Shown: positions 52,408 through 60,997 of the stretch, one piece after another
Layout: each line of letters opens with the position of its first letter
Numbering within the stretch: the stretch's first letter is position 1
NCBI GenBank assembly: GCA_963737225.1
Contig: CAVTSA010000017.1
Coordinates: forward strand, 124,001-188,000
From: CAVTSA01 sp963737225
Lineage (GTDB): Bacteria > Chloroflexota > Dormibacteria > Dormibacterales > Dormibacteraceae
Length of the DNA: 64,000 bases
Direction: 5' to 3'
The notes under the pieces: model-generated
What the model saw: only the letters and a program-made list of their open reading frames with translations
Databases searched by the model: none
What the model was told of the DNA's origin: nothing
Translations under genes and position numbers: made by a program

Positions 52408-53217
52408 ATGCAGCTCGCAGTAGAACTTCAGAACGTCAGCAAAGGCTTCTCGCGCTCGTCGTCGGCAGCCGGGCGGTGGCGGCGTGCGCGGCGGCGGGAG
52501 CTCGCCCTGCATCCCCTCGACCTCCAGCTGCGAACCGGTGGCACGACCGGCATCATCGGGCCGAACGGGAGCGGCAAGTCGACGCTGATCCGCATCCTCT
52601 GTACCCTCCTGATCCCGGACACCGGGGTGGCGCGCGTCTTCGGCTCCGACGTGGTGCGGGAGGCTCGGGAGGTCCGCCGGCATGTGAACCGCGTCTCCGT
52701 GGAGGCGGCGTTCTACAAGCAGCTCAGCGCGTGGGAGAACCTCGCCTACGCCGCGCGCATCTACGGCACGCCGATGGGCGGGTTCCGGACGCGCGCCGAG
52801 GAGCTGCTCGGGCGCTTCGGCCTGCGCAGCTCCTTCCTGGACCGGCCGTTGCGGCAGCTCTCGCGGGGTCAGCAGCAGAAGGTGGCGATCGCGCGCAGCC
52901 TGCTGACCACGCCGTCGCTGCTGCTGATGGACGAGCCCACGACCGGCCTCGACCCGCGGTCCAAGCGCGAGGTACAGGAGATGGTCGATGAGCTCAGGGC
53001 TGAGCGCAACGTGACGATCGTCGTCTGCACCCACGACCTGGAGGAGGCCGAGGCTCTGTGCGATCGGGTCCTTCTGCTGGATCGGGGGAAGGTCCTGGCG
53101 GACGGCACCCCGGCCGAGCTGGGACCGCTCGAGCCGCTCTTCTTCGCACTCGCAGGCCGGGTGATGGCGGAGGCGGACGAGGAGGAAGAACCGGAGGAGG
53201 TGAACAAGGCATGCTGA
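52408..53217 (+). CDS. ABC exporter ATPase subunit
   Basis: The product has 269 residues: Walker A IIGPNGSGKSTLIRIL, signature LSRGQQQKVAIARSLL, Walker B LLLMDEPTTGLD, and H-loop VVCTHDLEEAE. Belongs to the ABC-2 (DrrA-like) drug or polymer exporter type. AGGAGG at 7 bases fixes the ATG at 52408. The end overlaps the permease start by 7 bases. A leader ORF and terminator precede it, so induction by a translation-affecting compound is plausible. Confidence 0.93.
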   Translation: MQLAVELQNVSKGFSRSSSAAGRWRRARRRELALHPLDLQLRTGGTTGIIGPNGSGKSTLIRILCTLLIPDTGVARVFGSDVVREAREVRRHVNRVSVEAAFYKQLSAWENLAYAARIYGTPMGGFRTRAEELLGRFGLRSSFLDRPLRQLSRGQQQKVAIARSLLTTPSLLLMDEPTTGLDPRSKREVQEMVDELRAERNVTIVVCTHDLEEAEALCDRVLLLDRGKVLADGTPAELGPLEPLFFALAGRVMAEADEEEEPEEVNKAC

Positions 53218-54050
53218 ACCTTTCGTCGTGGGGCCTCGAGGGACGGGCCCTGGTTGGATTCATCGATCGCCAGAAGAACCTGGTCAAGCGTTACTGGGCC
53301 TGGGAGATCGTCTGGCTGGTCTACAACGTCGTCAACGTGCTCAGCGTCGGATACCTGGGCGCGGGCCTCGGACAGCTGGGCGTGCATCACTCGACCGCCC
53401 AGGTGCAGCGCACGCAGCTCTACCTGCTGGTCGGATCGCTGCTCTGGGGCTACCTGTCGATGGTGTTCATCGAGATCGCGTTCGCCATCGACATCGAGCG
53501 CTGGGAGGGGACGATCGAGTACACGTTCATGGCCCCGGTTCGGCGTATCACCCATCTCTTCGGTGTGTGCATCTTCACGCTGGTCTACGGGTTCGTCCGG
53601 TCGGCGATCGTGCTCGGGATCGCGGTCGTGATGTTCCATCTCGACCTGTCCCAGGCGGACTTCGGTGCTGCGGCCTTGGTGCTGGCGGCGTCCATCATCC
53701 CGCTGGTGGGGATGGGGATCGTCGCGTCCGTGATGCCACTGCTGTCCCCCGAGAAGGGCCAGCAGATCACGATGGTGCTGGAGGGCGTGATGCTGCTGGT
53801 GGCGGGGGTCTACTACCCGCTGTCGGTCCTCCCGCTGCCCTTGCAGGTGCTCGGGCGTGCGGTGCCGCTGACGTACACGCTGGACGGGATGCGCCAGAGC
53901 CTGGTGTTCGGCAGGGGATTGGACGCCGTCACGGGCGACATCCTGATCTTGATCGTGCTCGGGTTCGTGCTGGTGCCCCTGGGCCTGCTCGTGTTCGCGC
54001 TGGCCGAGCGGCGGGCGAAGCGGCTGGGCCTGCTGAAACGGAGCGGCTAG
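53211..54050 (+). CDS. ABC-2 type exporter permease subunit
   Basis: 279 residues with six membrane segments: WEIVWLVYNVVNVLSVGYLG near the start, GTIEYTFMAPVRRITH (the loop that contacts the ATPase), IIPLVGMGIVASVMPLLSP, VMLLVAGVYYPLSVLPLP and an end with QSLVFGRG. It forms the channel with the preceding ATPase. Substrate unknown; drug, lipid or polysaccharide are all possible. Confidence 0.9.
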   Translation: MLNLSSWGLEGRALVGFIDRQKNLVKRYWAWEIVWLVYNVVNVLSVGYLGAGLGQLGVHHSTAQVQRTQLYLLVGSLLWGYLSMVFIEIAFAIDIERWEGTIEYTFMAPVRRITHLFGVCIFTLVYGFVRSAIVLGIAVVMFHLDLSQADFGAAALVLAASIIPLVGMGIVASVMPLLSPEKGQQITMVLEGVMLLVAGVYYPLSVLPLPLQVLGRAVPLTYTLDGMRQSLVFGRGLDAVTGDILILIVLGFVLVPLGLLVFALAERRAKRLGLLKRSG

Positions 54051-54337
54051 CGCCAGGCCGCCCCGTCAACGGTGATGGGCTCCCCGCTCTGGGGCCCACC
54101 ACCCCGCTCCGCCTGGATCGCCTGATCCGCTGCCGCTTGGTTGCGGAGAGCACATCCGGACCCGAGCCGGACCTTTCGAGGACCGGTGACCGGGGTCGAG
54201 CAGCGTGGTCCCCAACCTTTTGTCTATCGGCTGCCGCCCGCGACGCGCTGGCGATAGCAGGTGATGCGAGGATGCAAGCAGAGCCGGCTGGGGCGAACCG
54301 GCGGGATGACGACCATTACGACACCCGGAGGACAGCC

Positions 54338-56692
54338 GTGCCTGCTGAGTTCAAAGGAACGATCAACGTCGATATCCGTGACTCCGAGCCGGATTGGGCG
54401 CCGTTCGAACCGCCGAAGGCGCCGAAGGGCGCGCCGAGTGTGGTCTACATCGTGCTCGACGACGTGGGTTTCTCGGCGATGGGCTGCTACGGCGGCCCGG
54501 TGGACACCCCGAACATCGATCGGATCGCCGCCCGCGGTGTGCGCTACACCCAGTGGCACACGACCGCGCTGTGCTCACCCACCCGATCCTGCCTGCTGAC
54601 CGGGCGCAACCACACCCGCAACAGCATGGCGTGCATCACCGAAGCCGCGATCGGGTTTCCGAACGCCAGCGGGATGATCCCGCCCGAGAACGGGATGCTC
54701 CCCGAGATCCTGGGAGAGCTGGGGTGGAACACGTACATGGTCGGGAAGTGGCATCTATGCCCTACCGACGAGATGAACCTCGCGTCCACCCGTCGCAACT
54801 GGCCGGTGGGGCGAGGGTTCGAACGCTTCTACGGGTTCCTGGGCGCCGAAACCGACCAGTGGCATCCGGACCTGGTCTACGACAACCACCCGGTCGAACC
54901 ACCGCGCCAGCCGGAGGACGGCTATCACCTGACCGAGGACCTGACCGACAAGGCGATCGAGTTCATCAAGGACGCGAAAGCGGTCGCGCCGGACAAACCC
55001 TTCTGCCTGTACTACGCGCCAGGGGCCTGCCACGCGCCGCATCAGGCCCCCCGCGAATGGATAGACAGGTACCGCGGCCGGTTCGACGACGGCTATGAGT
55101 CGATGCGCGAACGAACGCTGGCCCGCCAGAAGGAGCTCGGCATCGTCCCGGCCGACACCGAGCTGCCGCCCGTCAACCCGATCGGCACCCCCCAGACCCG
55201 AACCGGCCCCGGCGGGCTGCCGTTCCCCGTGGTGGACACGACCCGGCCGTGGGCGTCGCTCTCCGAGGACGAGCGCCGGTTGTTCTCGAGGATGGCGGAG
55301 GTGTACGCCGGATTCCTCGCCCACGCCGACGATCAGATCGGGCGGCTGGTCACGTACCTGGAGGCCACGGAGCAGCTCGACAACACGCTGATCGTTCTCG
55401 TGTCCGACAACGGGGCGAGCGGTGAGGGCGGCCCGAACGGCTCCGTCAACGAGAACAAGTTCTTCAACGGCGTCCCCGACGACGTCGAAGCCAACCTGGC
55501 GCTGCTCGACGACCTCGGCAGCCCGAAGACCTACAACCACTACCCCAACGGCTGGGCGATGGCGTTCAACACGCCGTTCAAGCTCTGGAAGCGCTACGAG
55601 TTCAACGGCGGGACCAGTGACCCCTGCGTCATCTCGTGGCCGGCGGCCATCAGCTCCAGAGGCGAGATCCGGCACCAGTACCACCACGCGATCGACGTCG
55701 TGCCGACGATCCTCGACTGCCTCGGCGTCGAATCGCCCGAGACGATCAAGGGCCATGTCCAGAGCAGCTTCGACGGCGTCAGCATGCGCTACAGCTTTGA
55801 CAGCGCCGACACCTCCGGTCGCCGTGAGACGCAGTTCTACTCGATGCTGGGCTCGCGAGCGATCTGGCACCAGGGCTGGAAGGCGGTCAGCACCCACCCC
55901 ACGATCGCGGGTTGGAGCCACTTCAACGACGACACCTGGGAGCTCTACCACGTCGAGACCGATCGAGCGGAGCTGCACGATCTCGCCGCGCTGCACCCGG
56001 AGATCGTCCGCGAGCTCGTCAACCTCTGGTTCGCCGAAGCCGGCGCCAACGGCGCGTTCCCGCTCGACGACCGCTCGGCGGTGGAGATCCTCAACACACC
56101 GCGGCCCCAGCTGACGAGCCCCCGCGACCGCTACCTCTACTACCCCGACGGCGCCGGGGTCCCGGAGGCCCTGTCGGTCAACATCCGCAATCGCAACTAC
56201 ATCATCGGAGCGCGGGTCGACGTCACCGGCCCTCACGTGAACGGCGTGGTCTTCGCGCAGGGCTCGCCGTTCGGAGGGCACGCGCTCTACGTCAAGGACA
56301 ACCGTCTGCGCTACGTCTACAACTTCGTCGGGATGCTCGAGCAGTTGATCACCGCCGAGGCGGACGTCCCGACCGGCGAAGACCTGATCCTCTCGGCATC
56401 GTTCGTGAAGGATGGCGAGGATCCCCCTGGAGTGTCCACCGGGATCCTGACGCTCTTCCACGGCGAGCACGAGGTCGGACACGGCCGGATCAAGACCCAA
56501 CCGTCGGCGTTCGGCCTGTCCGGGACGGAGTTGGTCGTCGGACGCAGCATCTCCAGGATCACCGACGACTACCCGGGGGAACGTCCCTGGTCGTTCACCG
56601 GCGGCACGATCAAAGGCGTCGCGGTCGACGTCAGCGGCGATCCCTATGTCGACCTCGAGCGCGCGGCGGCGGCGATGATCGCACGCGAGTGA
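54338..56692 (+). CDS. arylsulfatase-type sulfatase
   Basis: The product has 784 residues from a GTG 7 bases after GGAGG; the open frame continues far upstream without similarity. The alkaline-phosphatase-fold catalytic domain begins VVYIVLDDVGFSAMGCYGG (metal Asp pair) and carries the sulfatase signature LCSPTRSCLLTGRN, whose Cys is converted to formylglycine. Further: MVGKWHL, and VLVSDNGASGEGG (metal Asp/Asn). A C-terminal beta domain (about 600-784) follows. There is no signal peptide. The FGE needed for maturation is encoded 0.9 kb downstream. Confidence 0.95.
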   Translation: MPAEFKGTINVDIRDSEPDWAPFEPPKAPKGAPSVVYIVLDDVGFSAMGCYGGPVDTPNIDRIAARGVRYTQWHTTALCSPTRSCLLTGRNHTRNSMACITEAAIGFPNASGMIPPENGMLPEILGELGWNTYMVGKWHLCPTDEMNLASTRRNWPVGRGFERFYGFLGAETDQWHPDLVYDNHPVEPPRQPEDGYHLTEDLTDKAIEFIKDAKAVAPDKPFCLYYAPGACHAPHQAPREWIDRYRGRFDDGYESMRERTLARQKELGIVPADTELPPVNPIGTPQTRTGPGGLPFPVVDTTRPWASLSEDERRLFSRMAEVYAGFLAHADDQIGRLVTYLEATEQLDNTLIVLVSDNGASGEGGPNGSVNENKFFNGVPDDVEANLALLDDLGSPKTYNHYPNGWAMAFNTPFKLWKRYEFNGGTSDPCVISWPAAISSRGEIRHQYHHAIDVVPTILDCLGVESPETIKGHVQSSFDGVSMRYSFDSADTSGRRETQFYSMLGSRAIWHQGWKAVSTHPTIAGWSHFNDDTWELYHVETDRAELHDLAALHPEIVRELVNLWFAEAGANGAFPLDDRSAVEILNTPRPQLTSPRDRYLYYPDGAGVPEALSVNIRNRNYIIGARVDVTGPHVNGVVFAQGSPFGGHALYVKDNRLRYVYNFVGMLEQLITAEADVPTGEDLILSASFVKDGEDPPGVSTGILTLFHGEHEVGHGRIKTQPSAFGLSGTELVVGRSISRITDDYPGERPWSFTGGTIKGVAVDVSGDPYVDLERAAAAMIARE

Positions 56693-56851
56693 TGCGAGGC
56701 CCACGCCTCTCCTCTGCTTAGATCAACGGGTGGCGGGTGACCCCGTTCACGAGGCCGGGCGGGGTCGTCGTGCCGCCCTCGGCAGCTCCGCCGGCAAGGG
56801 CCGAGTCCGGGCACCCACGCCCGGACCCTGGCTCGCGGCCTGGCGAATGCA

Positions 56852-57580
56852 GTGAGCGTCTGGGCCGCGGTCGGGTGGGGGGCGGGCTCCTCCGCCGCGC
56901 TCTTCATCGGCCAGGCACTGGCGGGGCCGATGGGCAAGCGGTACCGGGCCACCGGCCAGGTCATGGGGTTCGGCGCCGGGACCCTGCTCAGTGCCGTCGC
57001 GTACGAGCTGATCCCTGAATCGAGCCTGAAGGTCGGGCTGGGAGTCGGTATCGCGGTCGTCCTCGGCGCCCTCACCTACTTCGTCGGCGACCGTCTGGTG
57101 GACGGCATCGGAGGTGCCGACCGGCAGGCGATCAAAGGCGATGCCGGCGAGAGCTCCGGCGTCGGGATGTTCCTCGGGGCGCTCCTCGACGGCATCCCCG
57201 AGGCCTTCGTGCTCGGGGTCTCGCTCGCGCTCGGCGGCGGCGTCAGCCTGGCGTTCGTGGTGGCGATCTTCGTGTCGAACATCCCGCAGGGGATCGCGGG
57301 GACCACCAGCCTCCGCGATGCCGGCTATCACACCCGCACGATCTCCTTGATGTGGGGCGCGCTCACCGTGGCCTGCGCCATCGTCGCGGCGGGCGGGTAC
57401 CTGCTCGCCGGCGCCACGAACGTGACCGGGGTCTACTCCCAGGCGTTCGGCGCCGGCGCCGTGCTGACGATGCTGGCGGACTCGATGATGCCCGAGGCGT
57501 TTCGCCACGGCGGCAGGCCGGTCGGCCTCTACACGGTGTTCGGGTTCCTCCTCGCGGGCCTGCTCGCGGTCCACGGGTGA
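56852..57580 (+). CDS. ZIP-family metal transporter
   Basis: A product of 242 residues with eight hydrophobic segments. Metal-pathway motifs: GFGAGTLLSAVAYELIPES (helix with E), GVGMFLGALLDGIPEAFVLG (helix IV with D-G-I-P-E) and IFVSNIPQGIAGT (helix V N-x-P-Q-G). GTG start. Its stop overlaps the start of the FGE gene (GTGA), so the two are translated together; FGE needs copper and sulfatases bind calcium, so a metal link is possible. Confidence 0.88.
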   Translation: MSVWAAVGWGAGSSAALFIGQALAGPMGKRYRATGQVMGFGAGTLLSAVAYELIPESSLKVGLGVGIAVVLGALTYFVGDRLVDGIGGADRQAIKGDAGESSGVGMFLGALLDGIPEAFVLGVSLALGGGVSLAFVVAIFVSNIPQGIAGTTSLRDAGYHTRTISLMWGALTVACAIVAAGGYLLAGATNVTGVYSQAFGAGAVLTMLADSMMPEAFRHGGRPVGLYTVFGFLLAGLLAVHG

Positions 57581-58527
57581 ACGTCGGGCCGGAGCACCCC
57601 GATCCCTACAGTGGGTGGGTGTCGCAGAAGGGCATGACCCTGGTTCCGGGTGGCGTCTTCCGGATGGGCAGCACCCGGTTCTACGCGGAGGAAGCGCCGG
57701 TCGTCTCTGCCGAAGTGGAGGACCTCTGGGTCGACGATCACCCGGTCACGAACGCCGCCTTTCGCCGGTTCACCGCCGACACCGGGCACGTGACCATCGC
57801 CGAGACCTCTCCTGACGCCGGCGACTTTCCCGATGCCGACCCGTCGCTGCTGGTGCCGGGGTCGCAGGTCTTCACGCCGCCGCCCGGGCCGGTCCCGCTC
57901 GATGATTGGACGCGGTGGTGGTCCTGGATGCCCGGAGCCGACTGGCGCCACCCCGAGGGGCCGGGCTCCACGCTCGACGGCCGGGATCTGCACCCCGTGG
58001 TCCACGTCGGGCTCGAGGACGCCCTGGCCTACACCGCATGGGCGGGCAAGCGGCTGCCGACCGAAGCCGAATGGGAGCACGCGGCCCGCGGCGGCCTCGA
58101 CGGCGCCACCTACGCCTGGGGCGAGGAGTTCATGCCCCGCGGCCGGATCATGGCCAACACCTGGCACGGACGGTTTCCATATCAGAACCTGGCCCCGCAC
58201 GGCTTCACCCGGACGTCGCCGGTCAAGAGGTTCCGGCCCAACGGCTACGGCTTGTTCGACGTGACCGGCAACGTGTGGGAGTGGACCGGCACCCGCTGGA
58301 CCGAAGACCACGGAGCGGATGCGCCCGGCCTCAGCCCGACTGGCGGCGGCATGCCTTGCTGCGGGCCGCGGACCACCCTGGGGGAGAGCGACCGGTTCGT
58401 CATCAAGGGCGGCTCGCACCTCTGCGCCCCCTCTTACTGTCACCGCTACCGGCCGGCCGCCCGCCAGGCACACGGGCCCCGTGACACCGCCGGCCACGTC
58501 GGGTTCCGGTGCGTGCAGTCGGCCTGA
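57577..58527 (+). CDS. formylglycine-generating enzyme (sulfatase maturation)
   Basis: The product (316 residues) oxidises the sulfatase Cys to formylglycine. Family features: MTLVPGGVFRMGSTRFYAEE, GKRLPTEAEWEHAARGG, YGLFDVTGNVWEWTGTRW and the end GGSHLCAPSYCHRYRPAARQ, whose two Cys are the copper/active-site pair, then GHVGFRCV. GTG at 57577 overlaps the stop of the ZIP gene. Pairs with the sulfatase gene upstream. Confidence 0.94.
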   Translation: MNVGPEHPDPYSGWVSQKGMTLVPGGVFRMGSTRFYAEEAPVVSAEVEDLWVDDHPVTNAAFRRFTADTGHVTIAETSPDAGDFPDADPSLLVPGSQVFTPPPGPVPLDDWTRWWSWMPGADWRHPEGPGSTLDGRDLHPVVHVGLEDALAYTAWAGKRLPTEAEWEHAARGGLDGATYAWGEEFMPRGRIMANTWHGRFPYQNLAPHGFTRTSPVKRFRPNGYGLFDVTGNVWEWTGTRWTEDHGADAPGLSPTGGGMPCCGPRTTLGESDRFVIKGGSHLCAPSYCHRYRPAARQAHGPRDTAGHVGFRCVQSA

Positions 58528-58556
58528 CCCCGTCCGCACGCCGGATCTGCCCCGAC

Positions 58557-58611
58557 TGCCGGCGCCGGCACTCGGGGTCTGCGGGCTCCGGGTGGGCCCT
58601 CAGTGCCGGCA
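58557..58611. repeat. paired palindrome element, TGCCGGCA type, spacing 41
   Basis: TGCCGGCGCCGGCA (58557-58570, itself palindromic) and TGCCGGCACTC at 58604; the last core of the first and that of the second are 41 bases apart. Lies between the convergent ends of the FGE and sigma factor genes. Confidence 0.78.
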
Positions 58612-58636
58612 CTCAGGGGTTGACGAGACCGGGTGA

Positions 58637-59509
58637 TCAGGTCAGGGAGCGGAGCTTGGCGGGGTCGGCGATCAGGTTGATCTCCACGATCCGGCCACCG
58701 GCCACCGTGAACGCCGCGAGGAAAGAGCGTGCGGGGTAGTGGAGGACCAGCCCGGGAGCTCCGTTGACCACCACCGACTGCACCCTGGCCCCCGCCGCCC
58801 CCCCGAACCTGCTGATCTCCCTGGCGATCGTCCCGGCCCCGACGATCGGCGGCCGCGCGAGCAGTCGCGGGGCGTCGGGGCCGCCGTCGATCCGCAGCAC
58901 GGCGCCCGGATCCAGGACCCGCAGCAGGGCCTCGAAGTCACCCTCGCGGGCGGCGGCGAGGAACGCCTCCACCACCTCCTGCTGAACCGCCAGGTCTGCA
59001 TCCGGCCGCGGCGCCTGCGCCCTGACCCGGCGCCGGGCCCGGCTCGCCAGCTGGCGCGTTGCCACGGGCGAACGCTCGACCACCCTGGCGATCTGATCGA
59101 ACGGCATGCCGAAGACATCGTGCAGCACGAAGGCGAGCCGCTCCTGGGGCGTCAGCGACTCCAGGACGACGAGCAGCGCGAGCCCGACCGAGTCGGCCAC
59201 ATCGACGCTGCGCTCCGGGTCCGAGCCCGCCGGCGTGTCGACGATCGGTTCCGGAAGCCAGCAGCCGGCGAGATGTTCCCTTCGGGCCTTCCGCCGGCGC
59301 AGGGCGTCGAGGCAGATCCGGCCCACCACCACGGTCAGCCAGCCCTTCAGGTCGTCGTCCCCGCCCGGGGCGCTTCGATCGAGCCGCAGCCAGGCCTCCT
59401 GCACGGCGTCCTCGGCCTCCGACACCGAGCCGAGCATGCGGTAGGCAACCGCTCGCAGGTGGCGGCGATGCCGCTCGAACTCCGCGGCGAGCAGCTCGCT
59501 TCGCGTCAC
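58637..59509 (-). CDS. ECF sigma factor, SigJ-like with a C-terminal SnoaL domain
   Basis: 290 residues. Sigma2: HRRHLRAVAYRMLGSVSEAEDAVQEAWLR; sigma4: ESLTPQERLAFVLHDVFGMPFDQIA, VVERSPVATRQLASRARRRV; then an NTF2/SnoaL-like domain (about residues 185-290) with REGDFEALLRVLDPGAVL. This is the ECF41/SigJ type, where the C-terminal domain controls activity and no anti-sigma is needed. GTG at 59509 chosen; the frame upstream lacks similarity. Divergent from an F420-type enzyme gene, a likely target. Confidence 0.92.
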   Translation of the reverse strand: MTRSELLAAEFERHRRHLRAVAYRMLGSVSEAEDAVQEAWLRLDRSAPGGDDDLKGWLTVVVGRICLDALRRRKARREHLAGCWLPEPIVDTPAGSDPERSVDVADSVGLALLVVLESLTPQERLAFVLHDVFGMPFDQIARVVERSPVATRQLASRARRRVRAQAPRPDADLAVQQEVVEAFLAAAREGDFEALLRVLDPGAVLRIDGGPDAPRLLARPPIVGAGTIAREISRFGGAAGARVQSVVVNGAPGLVLHYPARSFLAAFTVAGGRIVEINLIADPAKLRSLT

Positions 59510-59626
59510 GTCGTCGTCCCCTTCCCGATCGTCACAAGGTGAACACGAACCGGACCCGTGAGGTGTGACCAGCCGGCGGCCGGCGCCCACCGTCACATCC
59601 GGCGGGCATCGATTCGTGTTCCTCTC

Positions 59627-60175
59627 ATGCATGATCGCTCCTCTGCACACCGGTTGGAGCTCCGCGGCCGCGTCGCCGGGAGATTCCTCCGCCTGGTCAA
59701 CCCGCTCACCCGCCGGCTGATCTCCGCCGGGCTTCCGACCGGTGCCCCGAACGTGCTCCTCACGACGCGCGGCCGGCGGTCCGGCAGGTTTCGAACGGTA
59801 CCGCTCGGCCTGCTGGAGCTCGACGACCGGCGGTTTGTGCAGGCTTCCTACGGCGAAGGGGGGTGGGTCGCCAACCTTCGAGCCGGCGGGGAAGCGACCC
59901 TGACGTATCCGGGTGGCCACCCGATACCGGTCCAGGCGTTCGAGCTCACCGCCGCCGAGGGGGCGCTGATCCTGGAACGCGCGCTCGAGCGGTACCGGCG
60001 CTCACGCTTCCTCGGTGCCGTCCTCGGGCCGCGTTTCCGGCCGCCGGTGGGGGTCCTCCTGAGCCTCGGCGTTCGTATCGACGACACGCTCGAGCAGTAC
60101 ACAGCGGACGCAGCGAGCCACCCGCTGTTCGAGCTTCGCCGTCCTTCCCAGCCCCAGGATCGTCGAACCGGATGA
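59627..60175 (+). CDS. Ddn-like F420-dependent nitroreductase-family protein
   Basis: 182 residues: helical start RLVNPLTRRLISAGLPTGAP, then NVLLTTRGRRSGRFRTVPLGLL and GGWVANLRAGGEATLTYPGG, typical of the Rv3547 family. It would use F420H2 to reduce quinones or nitro compounds. It is divergent from the SigJ-like gene; ECF41 sigma factors usually control one neighbouring oxidoreductase gene. Confidence 0.85.
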   Translation: MHDRSSAHRLELRGRVAGRFLRLVNPLTRRLISAGLPTGAPNVLLTTRGRRSGRFRTVPLGLLELDDRRFVQASYGEGGWVANLRAGGEATLTYPGGHPIPVQAFELTAAEGALILERALERYRRSRFLGAVLGPRFRPPVGVLLSLGVRIDDTLEQYTADAASHPLFELRRPSQPQDRRTG

Positions 60176-60269
60176 GGTGATCGGAGTCGACGCCCCCTCT
60201 CCGGCCCTCTTGCGACATATGACCTCTCGAGTGCTGGGGCGGCCGATGTCAGAATGAGGCGGACGGCGA

Positions 60270-60842
60270 ATGGGTGTCATGGGTGAGGTGGCGTCCGGCA
60301 GGCGAAACCTCATCGTGATCGAGGGCCAGGAGGGAACCGGCAAGTCGACCATCATCCGGGCGCTCCTCCGCGTGACCCCTGGAGGAGCTCAGCTCGATGC
60401 CGAAGACGTGGGGCAGGTCAATCCGTTCACGTTCGACGAACCCTTCCTGGAACTCCTCTGGGACAACGTGGCGGCGGTCGCCGACAACTTCTGGGATGCC
60501 GGGTACACGACGGTCATCTCCGGGAGCTTCCTGCGCGGATACCCTGATCTGCCGCGATTTCGTGAGCGCCTCGGCATCGAGCCTGTGGTCTACGTCGTGC
60601 AGCTCTGCGCGTCCAAAGCCGTCCGTGATGCCCGCCGCATCCAACGGGCGAAACCCAGCACCAGGGAGTGGCGCGAGCAGGTCGATCGGATCGCCCCCGA
60701 AGACCGTTCGTTTGCGGAGGCGGTGGGAGACTACCGATATCTGCGGGTCGACGACGACGAGCTGTCGGTCGACGAGACGGTCGCGATCATCCAGCACGCG
60801 CTTCCGGAGATCTACGGCAGCCCCGCCCACGGGAGCGTGTGA
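60270..60842 (+). CDS. P-loop nucleotide kinase-like protein
   Basis: 190 residues. Walker A near the start: LIVIEGQEGTGKSTIIRALL. A later Arg-rich segment (RDARRIQRAKPSTREWREQ) resembles the lid of nucleoside/shikimate-type kinases, and DDDELSVDETVAIIQ closes the fold as in small-molecule kinases. Substrate unknown. ATG at 60270 chosen as the first in frame. Confidence 0.65.
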   Translation: MGVMGEVASGRRNLIVIEGQEGTGKSTIIRALLRVTPGGAQLDAEDVGQVNPFTFDEPFLELLWDNVAAVADNFWDAGYTTVISGSFLRGYPDLPRFRERLGIEPVVYVVQLCASKAVRDARRIQRAKPSTREWREQVDRIAPEDRSFAEAVGDYRYLRVDDDELSVDETVAIIQHALPEIYGSPAHGSV

Positions 60843-60997
60843 TCGATTGAGCGCGCCGGCGGTCCCGACGCCCGAGAGAGATCGGCGCTCGGGCTCGAGC
60901 TGGATGAGGTTACGATCGTCGCCGCCATGACCAGGACTCACGCCCGGCACCCCGGTGCGAGTGCGGCGCCGGCGCGAGTGGTAGGGAGGAGAGCTGA

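Noticed and set aside
53228..54337. Upstream extension of the sulfatase frame to give 1154 residues
   Set aside because: It overlaps the ABC permease in another frame and has no similarity; a ribosome site and GTG at 54338 define the start.
54755..56704. Minus-strand frame of 649 codons opposite the sulfatase
   Set aside because: No motif; shadow of a clear sulfatase gene.
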